Shown piece after piece: positions 1 to 5,627 of a stretch of 5,627 nt of DNA. How positions within the stretch are numbered: the first letter of the stretch is position 1; each line of letters begins with the position of its first letter. The translations under genes were made by a program, and so were the position numbers. The notes beneath the pieces are model-generated. The model ran no database searches, was not told the origin of the DNA, and saw nothing but the letters and a program-made list of their open reading frames with translations. This stretch comes from Bacteroidetes bacterium UBA6063 (GTDB lineage: Bacteria > Bacteroidota > Bacteroidia > NS11-12g > UBA9320), in assembly GCA_002428905.1 (NCBI GenBank), contig DIYD01000181.1:1-5627 (forward strand). The letters run 5' to 3'.

Positions 1-1959
1 ATGGATGCAGACGCCATTGGAGGAATGGTTGATTTTACGCTTCGCGAAGCAACTAAAAAGAAAACATTAGAGGTTTATGCGGGTTACGGATACAATCAGC
101 AACAGTCAGAATTTCAAGAATTTGGGAAAGATATCCTGTCATTTTCGGCAGTTGCATCAAGACGGGTAGCCAAGAATAAACTTGGACTTTTGGTTGCAGG
201 AAGCTATTTCAACACAGATCGCGGCTCAATGTTCAATTCTCAACGATTTACAAACTTAGCTGCGGATAGTATTTACAGAAGGAGAACTACAGACTACGAC
301 GTAAATCGCGAGCGCTATGGCTTTTTAGGAAACTTTGACTACACGCATAATAAAAACCACAAGTGGGTATTGACGGCAAACTATAACAAATACATTGATG
401 ATGAGATTCGTATGCAGGCCCGCTATACATGGGATAACACACGGGAAGAGCGACGAGTTCGAAACCGAATAGAAGATCAGACCCTTTATTTCGCAATGTT
501 AAAGGGGGAGCATAAAATCAAACGCGCCAAATTAGATTATTCGGTGTCCTATTCTGTAGGAGAAGAAGATCTTCCTGATCGTACGGAATTCAGATACAGA
601 AGAAGTGTTCCTGCTTTGGCGACGCTCACACGTGCCGAACAAGCAGATCTTTCTGCCAACACGGTATTCAATTTAGAAGATGGGCTGGCTTTTAACCGCG
701 TTGAGTTTGAACCAAGATTTACGGAAGAATCAAATACTACCTATGCCTTGAACCTCACGTTTCCAATCTCCGAAGGTGAGAAGTCGAGCATTAAACTCGG
801 TGGTAAATACAGAAGTCTAAGCCGCGAGTATCGTGATGGAGAATTCCGACCAGAGCCCAATGACGGGGTCACAATTCAGGATTTTCCTGAAGGGACTTTT
901 CCGTTCCCAGGCGTAAAGTTTACCGATAACAATTTCAGTGATTTGGGTTTCAACCTTGCCCCAGGTGATATCAATTATGCGGAGGAATTAGGTGGGTATA
1001 ACGCATCTGAGACCGTGTTCGCGACCTATGCGATGAATACGACCAAGTGGACAAAGAAACTGTCTTCTTTGATTGGCGTTCGAATGGAAGCCACAACAAC
1101 AGACTACACCTCTACCAGCAATGAATTAACAGGAGAAGGCTCTTACGTGAACGTTTTGCCTTCGGCACATTTTACGTATAAGCAGAACAAGAAGAACCAA
1201 TTCCGATTAGCCTATTCATCGGGCATAAGTCGTCCGAATTATACGTCATTAATTCCTTACGAAATAGAGGGGGATGATGAGATCAGCCGGGGGAATGCCG
1301 ACTTGAAAGCAATTACTGCGAATAACTTCGATTTCATGTTCGAACGCTATACAAAAAAACTTGGATTTCTTGGTGTAGGAGTGTTTGCAAAACTCATCGA
1401 GAATCAGATTATTACCGAACAGGTCGGTACCGAAGATGGTCTTCCAATAATATCTCCGGTCAACGGAGCTTCTGCAAGTTTGTTTGGGTTTGAAGCTTCA
1501 ATCAACCAAAATTTGAATAAGTTTAAAATTCCATTAACGCTTAATGCCAATTATACGTTTACAAGTAGCAAGGCTGACTTTGGTGATTCAAGAGATGATT
1601 TACCGTTGGCTAATAGCCCGATGCATGTTGGAAACCTCTCATTCCTTTATGACAATCCGAAAAATGGGTTCTCTTTCGTCTTAGGAGGAGTGTATCGTCA
1701 TTTCATATTCAACAAGTTTGAAAATACAAATCAGGCTACAGATGGGAATGAGCCAATTTGGTTAGATAAGACCTTTCATCTTGATTTTTCAGCAGCATAC
1801 AAGATCAACAAACGCTGGAATCTTAAACTTCAGATGAATAATCTTACGAATCAGGCGAACGTTGAGGTTACAGAAAAACCCTCAGAAGATGTTGCGCAAT
1901 GGTCTGAGCGCGAAGCATACGGATTTTGGGGTGTACTCGGAGTAGAGTTCAAGCTATAG
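1..1959 (+). CDS. TonB-dependent outer-membrane receptor, 5'-truncated by the window edge
   Basis: This encodes the end of the plug and the whole beta-barrel of a TonB-dependent receptor, an outer-membrane transporter that uses TonB/ExbBD energy to import a ligand. The first visible residues, MDADAIGGMVDFTLREA, match the end of a plug domain (usual form DAIGGxVxxxTR), so the ATG at position 1 is an internal Met and not a start. The remaining roughly 635 residues alternate aromatic and polar residues as barrel strands do. Family motifs are visible: LIGVRMEATTTDY near 359-371, SRPNYTSLIPYE at 410-421 and GNADLKA at 431-437, then a C-terminal strand ending GVEFKL. The pattern resembles receptors of the Caulobacter type that also occur in Bacteroidota. 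Such proteins are usually about 900 residues with an N-terminal carboxypeptidase-regulatory-like domain, so I infer that about 250-300 residues are missing upstream. The ligand is not evident; the only clue is the secreted protein encoded immediately downstream. Confidence 0.95.
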   Translation: MDADAIGGMVDFTLREATKKKTLEVYAGYGYNQQQSEFQEFGKDILSFSAVASRRVAKNKLGLLVAGSYFNTDRGSMFNSQRFTNLAADSIYRRRTTDYDVNRERYGFLGNFDYTHNKNHKWVLTANYNKYIDDEIRMQARYTWDNTREERRVRNRIEDQTLYFAMLKGEHKIKRAKLDYSVSYSVGEEDLPDRTEFRYRRSVPALATLTRAEQADLSANTVFNLEDGLAFNRVEFEPRFTEESNTTYALNLTFPISEGEKSSIKLGGKYRSLSREYRDGEFRPEPNDGVTIQDFPEGTFPFPGVKFTDNNFSDLGFNLAPGDINYAEELGGYNASETVFATYAMNTTKWTKKLSSLIGVRMEATTTDYTSTSNELTGEGSYVNVLPSAHFTYKQNKKNQFRLAYSSGISRPNYTSLIPYEIEGDDEISRGNADLKAITANNFDFMFERYTKKLGFLGVGVFAKLIENQIITEQVGTEDGLPIISPVNGASASLFGFEASINQNLNKFKIPLTLNANYTFTSSKADFGDSRDDLPLANSPMHVGNLSFLYDNPKNGFSFVLGGVYRHFIFNKFENTNQATDGNEPIWLDKTFHLDFSAAYKINKRWNLKLQMNNLTNQANVEVTEKPSEDVAQWSEREAYGFWGVLGVEFKL

Positions 1960-2756
1960 TGCAGTGCGGTAGGATCATCTTATTCTTTACTTTCAATATA
2001 CTGATTGCTGCTCATTTGTTTGGGCAGCAATCGCTGATTATAAGGGAATATGATGTAAAACAATCACGTCAAGGCGTAGCTGTTGATTCAGCACATTTTT
2101 ATGTCGTTAACAACAGTAGCATAGATAAGTATAATAAGTCCACAGGCACATACGTGGGAAGTTGGAGAGATACTACGGGTGTGATCAAGCACTTAAACAG
2201 CGGTATTATTATCAACGGCATACTTTACTGCTGCAATTCAAATTATCCGAATGCTCCTATGGCCAGTTCTATCGAGATGTTTGACCCATGGACACTGGAT
2301 CATGTTGGTAATCATAGTTTTGGCGTCGGAAATGGGTCAGCGACCTGGCTGGATTACTATCAGGGGAGTTGGTATGTTACGTTCGCACATTATACCGGAC
2401 GAGGTAGTGAACCGAATAAAGACAATTCCTGGACGCGCATGGTTAAATTTGATACACTCTGGAGACAAATGGAGTCATGGATATTTCCGGACAGCCTTTT
2501 GAAAGAGTTCGAAGGTCGAAGTAACTCAGGTGGGTTTATACAAGATGATGGCACCATTTATTGTACGGGCCATGATAACCACAAATTGTATAAACTAAAA
2601 TTCCCTGTCCTTGGCTATACGTTGGAGTGGGAGTCTACGGTGCCAATGGGAGGCTTTGGTCAGGGTGTGGCTCAGGAGAAGCACGGGGAAGGAGAAACGT
2701 GGGTTTATGGTGTCTTGAAAAAATCATCAAAAGTAGTAGTCTCAAGGTTGCCATAG
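1959..2756 (+). CDS. Secreted beta-propeller-like protein of an uncharacterised conserved family (sometimes labelled 'cycloisomerase')
   Basis: The product is a predicted exported protein of 265 residues. I chose the GTG at 1959 because it overlaps the receptor stop by one base (TAGTG) and gives a compact signal peptide: Arg at 5, a hydrophobic core (IILFFTFNILIAA), and a likely cleavage after Gly22 in LFG|QQ, common in Bacteroidota. A TTG at 1926 in the same frame would add 11 residues; there is no in-frame ATG before the conserved part. The mature region has short repeated strands of the form 'D..YLY/VVNN..I.KY', suggesting a small beta-propeller. Strong motifs are HLNSG (78-82), CCNSNYP (91-97), NHSFG (118-122), a Trp/aromatic-rich stretch GSATW...FAHY (126-145), SNSGG (188-192), CTGHD (202-206) and FGQGVA (233-238). 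From memory, this motif series recurs in proteins from several phyla that databases call 'cycloisomerase' without biochemical proof. No catalytic role can be assigned. Coupling to the receptor gene suggests a shared ligand. Confidence 0.85.
   Translation: MQCGRIILFFTFNILIAAHLFGQQSLIIREYDVKQSRQGVAVDSAHFYVVNNSSIDKYNKSTGTYVGSWRDTTGVIKHLNSGIIINGILYCCNSNYPNAPMASSIEMFDPWTLDHVGNHSFGVGNGSATWLDYYQGSWYVTFAHYTGRGSEPNKDNSWTRMVKFDTLWRQMESWIFPDSLLKEFEGRSNSGGFIQDDGTIYCTGHDNHKLYKLKFPVLGYTLEWESTVPMGGFGQGVAQEKHGEGETWVYGVLKKSSKVVVSRLP
2003..2032 (+). repeat. 9-bp perfect inverted repeat in the signal-peptide coding region
   Basis: GATTGCTGC at 2003-2011 and GCAGCAATC at 2024-2032 are exact reverse complements separated by a 12-base loop. 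The hairpin lies 44 bases downstream of the receptor stop and inside the signal-peptide codons of the next gene. No T-run follows, so it is not a classical intrinsic terminator. It could slow ribosomes or shape the differential expression of receptor and secreted protein, but a stem of this size is expected by chance roughly once in a few such windows. Confidence 0.4.
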
Positions 2757-2780
2757 ACACACTTTCCTTAACTTGCCACC

Positions 2781-3425
2781 ATGTTTTTACTAAAGCACCT
2801 TCTATCCATCTTGCTTGTAGTCTTGTTGTTAACGGCATGCAACAGGGGTAAACATCCCGCAGAGACTGAAAATGGAAATCAAACGGAAATCACCGAAAAA
2901 CCTTCAAAAGAAGCTGACCTGGAGTATATCCTGAAAGAGGATTTCCTTGCTTCCATAGCCATTCCAATTCATGGAAGCAAGTTGACCCCATTTCTGGCTA
3001 AAGTGTTTCCGAATCACACTATTGAACCGGAATGGCTGACGGCCGAGGGCGGAACGTTTCTCAGTTATGAAATCAAAAAGGAAGGGAAAACCAGTGCCTC
3101 CCTGACCATGTCGATGGATGATTCCACCAAATTATATGAAATCGTGGTTTACGATTCTCTCTGGGTAGATCAATACGGTGTTCGGGTAGGGGACAAGATG
3201 GATGACGTGTGGCTCAAACGTATGAAACTCGATATCAAGATGGGACACCATTTTCATGTCTATGCACAGGCACCTGGCTCCAACATATTTTATGAGATAA
3301 CGGGTATGTATGATGGGCCCGATGATGCGATGATGGAACGCATTAACAATGCTAAGACGACACCTGATTTCCTGGGTGAATGGAGCGTGAAACGCATATA
3401 CTGGTCGAAGCATTCGTTGCTTTAA
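2781..3425 (+). CDS. Small predicted lipoprotein of unknown function
   Basis: The 214-residue product starts with a type II signal peptide: Lys5, a Leu/Val-rich core at 7-17 and the lipobox LTAC with Cys20 as the lipidated residue. It is followed by a flexible Glu/Lys/Thr-rich linker (about 21-48) and one folded domain (about 49-208). The residues just after Cys20 (NRGKHPAE) do not match the acidic surface-export signal known from Bacteroidota lipoproteins, so a periplasm-facing location is more likely; this is inference. Within the domain, YGVRVGDKMDDV (132-143) resembles the 'GIxxGdxxxdv' segment common in small envelope lipoproteins that sense or shield, but this is too short to name a family. 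The domain appears to be mixed alpha/beta, with strands such as GTFLSYEIKK and SASLTMSM. The ATG lies 24 bp after the preceding stop with no Shine-Dalgarno and no obvious promoter between them, so co-transcription with the receptor pair is likely. I do not recognise the family. Confidence 0.88.
   Translation: MFLLKHLLSILLVVLLLTACNRGKHPAETENGNQTEITEKPSKEADLEYILKEDFLASIAIPIHGSKLTPFLAKVFPNHTIEPEWLTAEGGTFLSYEIKKEGKTSASLTMSMDDSTKLYEIVVYDSLWVDQYGVRVGDKMDDVWLKRMKLDIKMGHHFHVYAQAPGSNIFYEITGMYDGPDDAMMERINNAKTTPDFLGEWSVKRIYWSKHSLL
2946..2981 (+). repeat. 11-bp perfect inverted repeat inside the lipoprotein gene
   Basis: CTTGCTTCCAT at 2946-2956 and ATGGAAGCAAG at 2971-2981 are exact reverse complements with a 14-base spacer. 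It lies over roughly codons 56-67 of the lipoprotein, where the encoded residues are FLASIAIPIHGSKL, an unremarkable segment. The stem stops at mismatches on both sides and no T-run follows, so it is not an intrinsic terminator. By a rough estimate, a perfect stem this long with so short a loop is expected only a few times per hundred windows of this size. It may be an mRNA hairpin, a protein-binding site or coincidence. Confidence 0.6.
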
Positions 3426-3468
3426 GCCTCTTTTATTCAGTTACTTCATCTTATTCAAGTTTGCTCCG

Positions 3469-3476
3469 TAGATTTG
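3469..3476 (+). promoter_or_regulatory. Candidate Bacteroidota -7 promoter element TAGATTTG
   Basis: TAGATTTG fits the Bacteroidota primary sigma-factor -7 consensus TAnnTTTG exactly and lies in the only sizeable intergenic gap (3426-3489), just before the acetyltransferase gene. The -33 TTG is not convincing: the best match is TTC at 3445-3447 with a 21-base spacer. Transcription would start near 3480-3484, leaving a leader of only about 6-10 bases before the ATG at 3490. The A-rich TATACAAACA before that ATG, with A at -3, is typical of Bacteroidota starts that do not use a Shine-Dalgarno. Confidence 0.4.
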
Positions 3477-3489
3477 AAGTATACAAACA

Positions 3490-3978
3490 ATGACAGCTAA
3501 ACCAGATATTCAATTCATTAAGCACAACGGAGCGCTGAGTCCAAAGGAGGTACGTGAACTCTTTGACCTTTGGCATGCAGAGTATCCCACCGTAGTTCAT
3601 TATGCAGACCTTGCTTCGTTTGAGAAATACCTGACCACATTGGAAAACCTACAGCATCGTTTTTACAAGAAAGATGGTCAAATCATAGGCTGGTACCTGA
3701 GTTTTGTGCGTGAAGGAAATCCCTGGTTTGGGATGATAATCGATCGTAACTGGCAAGGAAAAGGTCTTGGGTCGAAGTTTATTCGGAAGGTGCAGGAGGA
3801 GCAAGACGAGATGCATGGATGGGCCGTGCCGGTGAACCATTATATGAAATCAGATGGGGAACCATACAAATCACCATTAGACTTCTATCGTAAGAACGGA
3901 TTCACCATTTATGAGGAAGATATGCTGCTAGTGAAAGAATTTGAGCGCGTAAAAATAATTTGGAAGAGGTATGAATGA
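3490..3978 (+). CDS. GNAT-family N-acetyltransferase
   Basis: This 162-residue product is a single-domain cytoplasmic GNAT enzyme, which transfers acetyl from acetyl-CoA to an amine. The acetyl-CoA pyrophosphate-binding motif A is clear: strand WFGMIIDRN followed by QGKGLG (89-94), the Q/R-x-x-G-x-G/A signature, and its helix SKFIRKVQEE. Motif B is visible as PLDFYRKNGFTIYEED (129-144), with the Tyr/Asn-Gly-Phe typical of this fold. The N-terminal half contains the substrate-side helices (LFDLWHAEYP, FEKYLTTLE) and the strand pair HRFYKKDGQIIGWYLSF. Length is normal for the superfamily. The ATG at 3490 is the first start after the lipoprotein stop and has an A-rich upstream region. Its last 8 bases overlap the flavoprotein gene, so the two are probably co-translated. 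The acceptor cannot be told from sequence; small molecule, antibiotic-like amine and protein N-terminus are all possible. Confidence 0.93.
   Translation: MTAKPDIQFIKHNGALSPKEVRELFDLWHAEYPTVVHYADLASFEKYLTTLENLQHRFYKKDGQIIGWYLSFVREGNPWFGMIIDRNWQGKGLGSKFIRKVQEEQDEMHGWAVPVNHYMKSDGEPYKSPLDFYRKNGFTIYEEDMLLVKEFERVKIIWKRYE
3962..3969 (+). promoter_or_regulatory. Shine-Dalgarno-like purine run before the flavoprotein gene
   Basis: GGAAGAGG ends one base before the ATG at 3971; counted from its GGAAG part, the spacing is 4 bases. It lies inside the last codons of the acetyltransferase gene. It supports the ATG at 3971 as the start and reinitiation across the 8-bp overlap. The spacing is shorter than ideal and Bacteroidota rely little on Shine-Dalgarno pairing, so its importance is uncertain. 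Confidence 0.35.
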
Positions 3979-4588
3979 TAAACATCAAATCAAAAACCTG
4001 GAAGAGTTGAGGGATTTATATGGCTATCCTTCAGAACGAGCAGAACTAAAGGTGCTGAACCGACTGGAAAAACACGCCATTCACTTTATAGAGAAATCTC
4101 CCTTTGTGTTGGTTGGTAGCCGATCGAAAGAGGGTAGGATGGATGTCTCACCACGAGGAGGAAATCCGGGTTTTATCAAGGTGTTGAGCGAAACGGAGAT
4201 TTTATTGCCTGATTTTAGTGGAAATAATCGGGTGGATACCCTGAGCAACATCGTCGAAACCGGCAGAGTTGGTTTGATCTTTTTAATCCCAGGGATTGAT
4301 GAAACATTGCGGATCAATGGTCAGGCAAGTGTTTCCACGAATAGCAAATTTATTGAACGATTTCATGAAGAACGCAAACCGCCTAAATCCGTGATTCATA
4401 TCCAGATTGAGGAGTTGTTTCTGCATTGTGCCAAGGCATTTATGCGGTCGCAATTGTGGGATGCATCTGCTCAACTTAGCAAGGATGACTTTCCAACCAT
4501 AGGTCAGATGTTAAAAGATCAGATGAATCTGGATGGACCCGCTGAAACCCGTGAAGAAATGCTTAAGCGCTATGCGAAGGATATCTAA
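3971..4588 (+). CDS. FMN-dependent PPOX-type flavoprotein, MSMEG_1061/DR_2398-like (pyridoxamine 5'-phosphate oxidase fold)
   Basis: The 205-residue product matches, by remembered family pattern, the MSMEG_1061/DR_2398-type branch of the PPOX split-barrel flavoproteins. Visible landmarks are HAIHFIEKSPFVLVGS (35-50), the highly characteristic DVSPRGGNPGF (58-68), the flavin-site segment DFSGNNRVDTLSNI (81-94), VGLIFLIPGIDETLRINGQA (100-119) and LHCAKAFMRSQLW (151-163) near the end of the barrel. The C-terminal tail (165-205) is helical. Proteins of this fold bind FMN (or F420) as dimers and carry out redox chemistry in the cytoplasm; despite the family name, vitamin B6 synthesis is not implied. 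The physiological substrate of this branch is not known to me. Length and motifs are complete, with no sign of decay. The start overlaps the acetyltransferase stop by 8 bp, and the stop is 17 bp from the stop of a convergent gene. Confidence 0.93.
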   Translation: MNDKHQIKNLEELRDLYGYPSERAELKVLNRLEKHAIHFIEKSPFVLVGSRSKEGRMDVSPRGGNPGFIKVLSETEILLPDFSGNNRVDTLSNIVETGRVGLIFLIPGIDETLRINGQASVSTNSKFIERFHEERKPPKSVIHIQIEELFLHCAKAFMRSQLWDASAQLSKDDFPTIGQMLKDQMNLDGPAETREEMLKRYAKDI

Positions 4589-4605
4589 GCAGGTTCGTGG
4601 TCGCT

Positions 4606-5627
4606 CTAACGCACCAGCATTACTTGTCCAACGCGCTTTATTTCTTGTCCGAAATTATTAGTCCCTTTGATCTTGTAATAATACAATCCGAGCGGGGCAG
4701 GTTTGCCTTTAACGGTTCCGTCCCAGGATTTGTTTAGACCATCAGACCACCAAATGGCTACACCATATCGATTGAATACCGTAATCTCGATGTTGTCAAA
4801 ACTTCGGTAATACGGTCGGAATGTCTCGTTTAAGCCGTCTAAGTTTGGACTAAACGCATTCGGTACCCGAATCAGGAACACATCGTCAACGACGATCACA
4901 AAGCTCGTATCGTCTGTGCATCCAATTTCATTTTCAATATCCAAGTTTACAACGTATCTTCCTGTGTCCGGGAAGGTGTAGATGGGGTTGACACTGTTTG
5001 CCGTGGCACCGTCACCAAAACTCCAGAAGTTGGTGGTTGCATGGGTAGAAAGGTTGGAGAATTGAACCGTTTTACGAAGGAAATCCGGATTTTCTGGGGT
5101 GAACTCAAAATGCGCAACCGGGTTTTCCTGTATTTCGATATATTCTTTTTTGATGAGTGAGTCCACACATTTGAATGTATTACGAACCATTAATTTGATG
5201 TCGTACTTACCAGGAGTGTCATACCACGCTGTTGGGTTCTCTCTACCACTTAATTGGCCAGCACCCAGCGACCAAACGTACGTATTCTGAAGCGTTGATG
5301 TTGATCGATTCGTAAATTGAACAGGCAGCCCAACGCACGTAGCGATTTTATCTGCCTCAAAGTCAACCTGAGGCGTTGGATGAACATCAACGGTTATAGA
5401 AGCGGTGGCAGAATCACTACATCCGTCTCGTAAAACCACGTTATACGTTGTCATTTGCGTTGGGTGTACTGTTTTCTGAAAACCTGCACCCAGACCATTG
5501 TTCCAGGTAATCAAATGTTGGTCTGTTTTACCACCGTAGCCAAACGCTTCGAGTTCTGCTGATGTGCCAGGACATATCGGAGGAACTTTTGGGATGTCGA
5601 CAGAAAGCGGTTTCCGCACTACGATGT
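4606..5627 (-). CDS. C-terminal part of a T9SS-secreted PKD-domain protein with type B sorting domain, 5'-truncated
   Basis: The reading frame is open to the window edge, with no stop between 5627 and the GTG at 5617-5619, and begins in mid-domain, so this is only the end of a larger protein. Numbering from that Val: an Ig/PKD-like module with a Cys pair (about 10-80: ICPGTS, Cys67 in DGCSDS), a PKD module (about 84-165: VQFTNRS, YVWSLGAG, DTPGKYDIKL) and a more canonical PKD module (about 168-245: VQFSNLS, WSFGDG at 199-204, FPDTGRYVVNL). Then comes the T9SS type B sorting domain (about 252-337): VPNAFSPNLDGLNETF, VFNRYGVAIW, WDGTVKGKPAPLGLYYYKI and terminal GQVMLVR. This domain targets proteins through the type IX system to the surface or medium; the characterised example SprB is a gliding adhesin that needs a PorP/SprF-family partner. 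No such partner is in the window. An adhesin or matrix role is likely, but the N-terminal functional part is unseen. Confidence 0.94.
   Translation of the reverse strand, partial: IVVRKPLSVDIPKVPPICPGTSAELEAFGYGGKTDQHLITWNNGLGAGFQKTVHPTQMTTYNVVLRDGCSDSATASITVDVHPTPQVDFEADKIATCVGLPVQFTNRSTSTLQNTYVWSLGAGQLSGRENPTAWYDTPGKYDIKLMVRNTFKCVDSLIKKEYIEIQENPVAHFEFTPENPDFLRKTVQFSNLSTHATTNFWSFGDGATANSVNPIYTFPDTGRYVVNLDIENEIGCTDDTSFVIVVDDVFLIRVPNAFSPNLDGLNETFRPYYRSFDNIEITVFNRYGVAIWWSDGLNKSWDGTVKGKPAPLGLYYYKIKGTNNFGQEIKRVGQVMLVR

Noticed and set aside
565..574. 10-bp palindrome GAAGATCTTC inside the receptor gene
   Set aside because: A single short palindrome with no spacer in coding sequence, encoding ordinary barrel residues; expected by chance.
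2251..2502. Alternative plus-strand frame of 83 codons inside the secreted-protein gene
   Set aside because: It lies wholly inside a gene with conserved motifs throughout and shows no signal, start context or family pattern of its own.
2775..2783. GCCACCATG at the lipoprotein start, identical to a eukaryotic Kozak consensus
   Set aside because: The gene encodes a bacterial lipoprotein signal peptide in a bacterial operon context, with no vector sequence nearby. The match is coincidence.
3132..3413. Minus-strand open frame of 93 codons opposite the lipoprotein gene
   Set aside because: The plus-strand frame has a signal peptide, lipobox and coherent domain, while the antisense frame has no recognisable motif. 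It is a shadow frame.
3408..3422. Small stem AAGCA-TTCGT-TGCTT at the end of the lipoprotein gene with a T-rich run at 3430-3434, as a possible terminator
   Set aside because: The stem is only 5 bp and AT-rich, and the T-run starts 7 bases after it. Too weak to call an intrinsic terminator.
3971..4588. Reading the flavoprotein as a vitamin B6 enzyme (pdxH)
   Set aside because: The DVSPRGGNPGF and LHCAKAFMRSQLW motifs belong to the MSMEG_1061-type branch, and no PdxH-specific substrate motif is apparent, so no pdxH symbol is given.
4947..5168. Minus-strand frame of 73 codons within the T9SS-sorted gene
   Set aside because: It is out of frame with clear PKD modules, is rich in Ser/Lys/Arg and has no motif. 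It is a shadow frame.

Overview
This 5.6 kb window looks like chromosome of a member of the Bacteroidota, probably an environmental Cytophagales- or Flavobacteriales-like lineage. The evidence is a TonB-dependent receptor with the barrel motifs common in that phylum, a type B C-terminal sorting domain of the type IX secretion system (T9SS, the 'gliding motility-associated C-terminal domain'), a TAnnTTTG-type -7 promoter element, and starts that mostly lack Shine-Dalgarno sequences. Coding density is very high. No intergenic gap exceeds 65 bp, and I see no RNA genes, CRISPR arrays, insertion sequences or phage genes.

Layout. (1) Positions 1-3425, plus strand, probably one transcription unit with three envelope or exported products. 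These are the 3' two-thirds of a TonB-dependent outer-membrane receptor (its 5' end lies outside the window), a secreted protein probably of beta-propeller type whose best start (GTG) overlaps the receptor stop by one base, and, 24 bp later, a small lipoprotein of unknown function. (2) Positions 3490-4588, plus strand, a two-gene unit preceded by a candidate promoter: a GNAT N-acetyltransferase and an FMN-dependent PPOX-type flavoprotein (MSMEG_1061/DR_2398-like) that overlap by 8 bp. (3) Positions 4606-5627, minus strand, the C-terminal third or less of a large secreted or cell-surface protein with Ig/PKD-like modules and a T9SS type B sorting domain. It converges on the flavoprotein gene with only 17 bp between stops, and its 5' end lies outside the window.

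How they work together. The receptor and the secreted protein are very likely translated together and may act on the same ligand, the receptor importing and the secreted protein binding or processing it. The ligand cannot be read from the sequence. The acetyltransferase/flavoprotein pair is cytoplasmic and looks like a small-molecule modification or detoxification pair with unknown substrates. The T9SS-sorted protein is independent of both units.

I did not find a clearly new multi-gene system. The points most worth a second look are the stop/start-coupled receptor and secreted protein, which belongs to a conserved but functionally unassigned family, a perfect 11-bp inverted repeat inside the lipoprotein gene, and the overlapping GNAT-PPOX gene pair.
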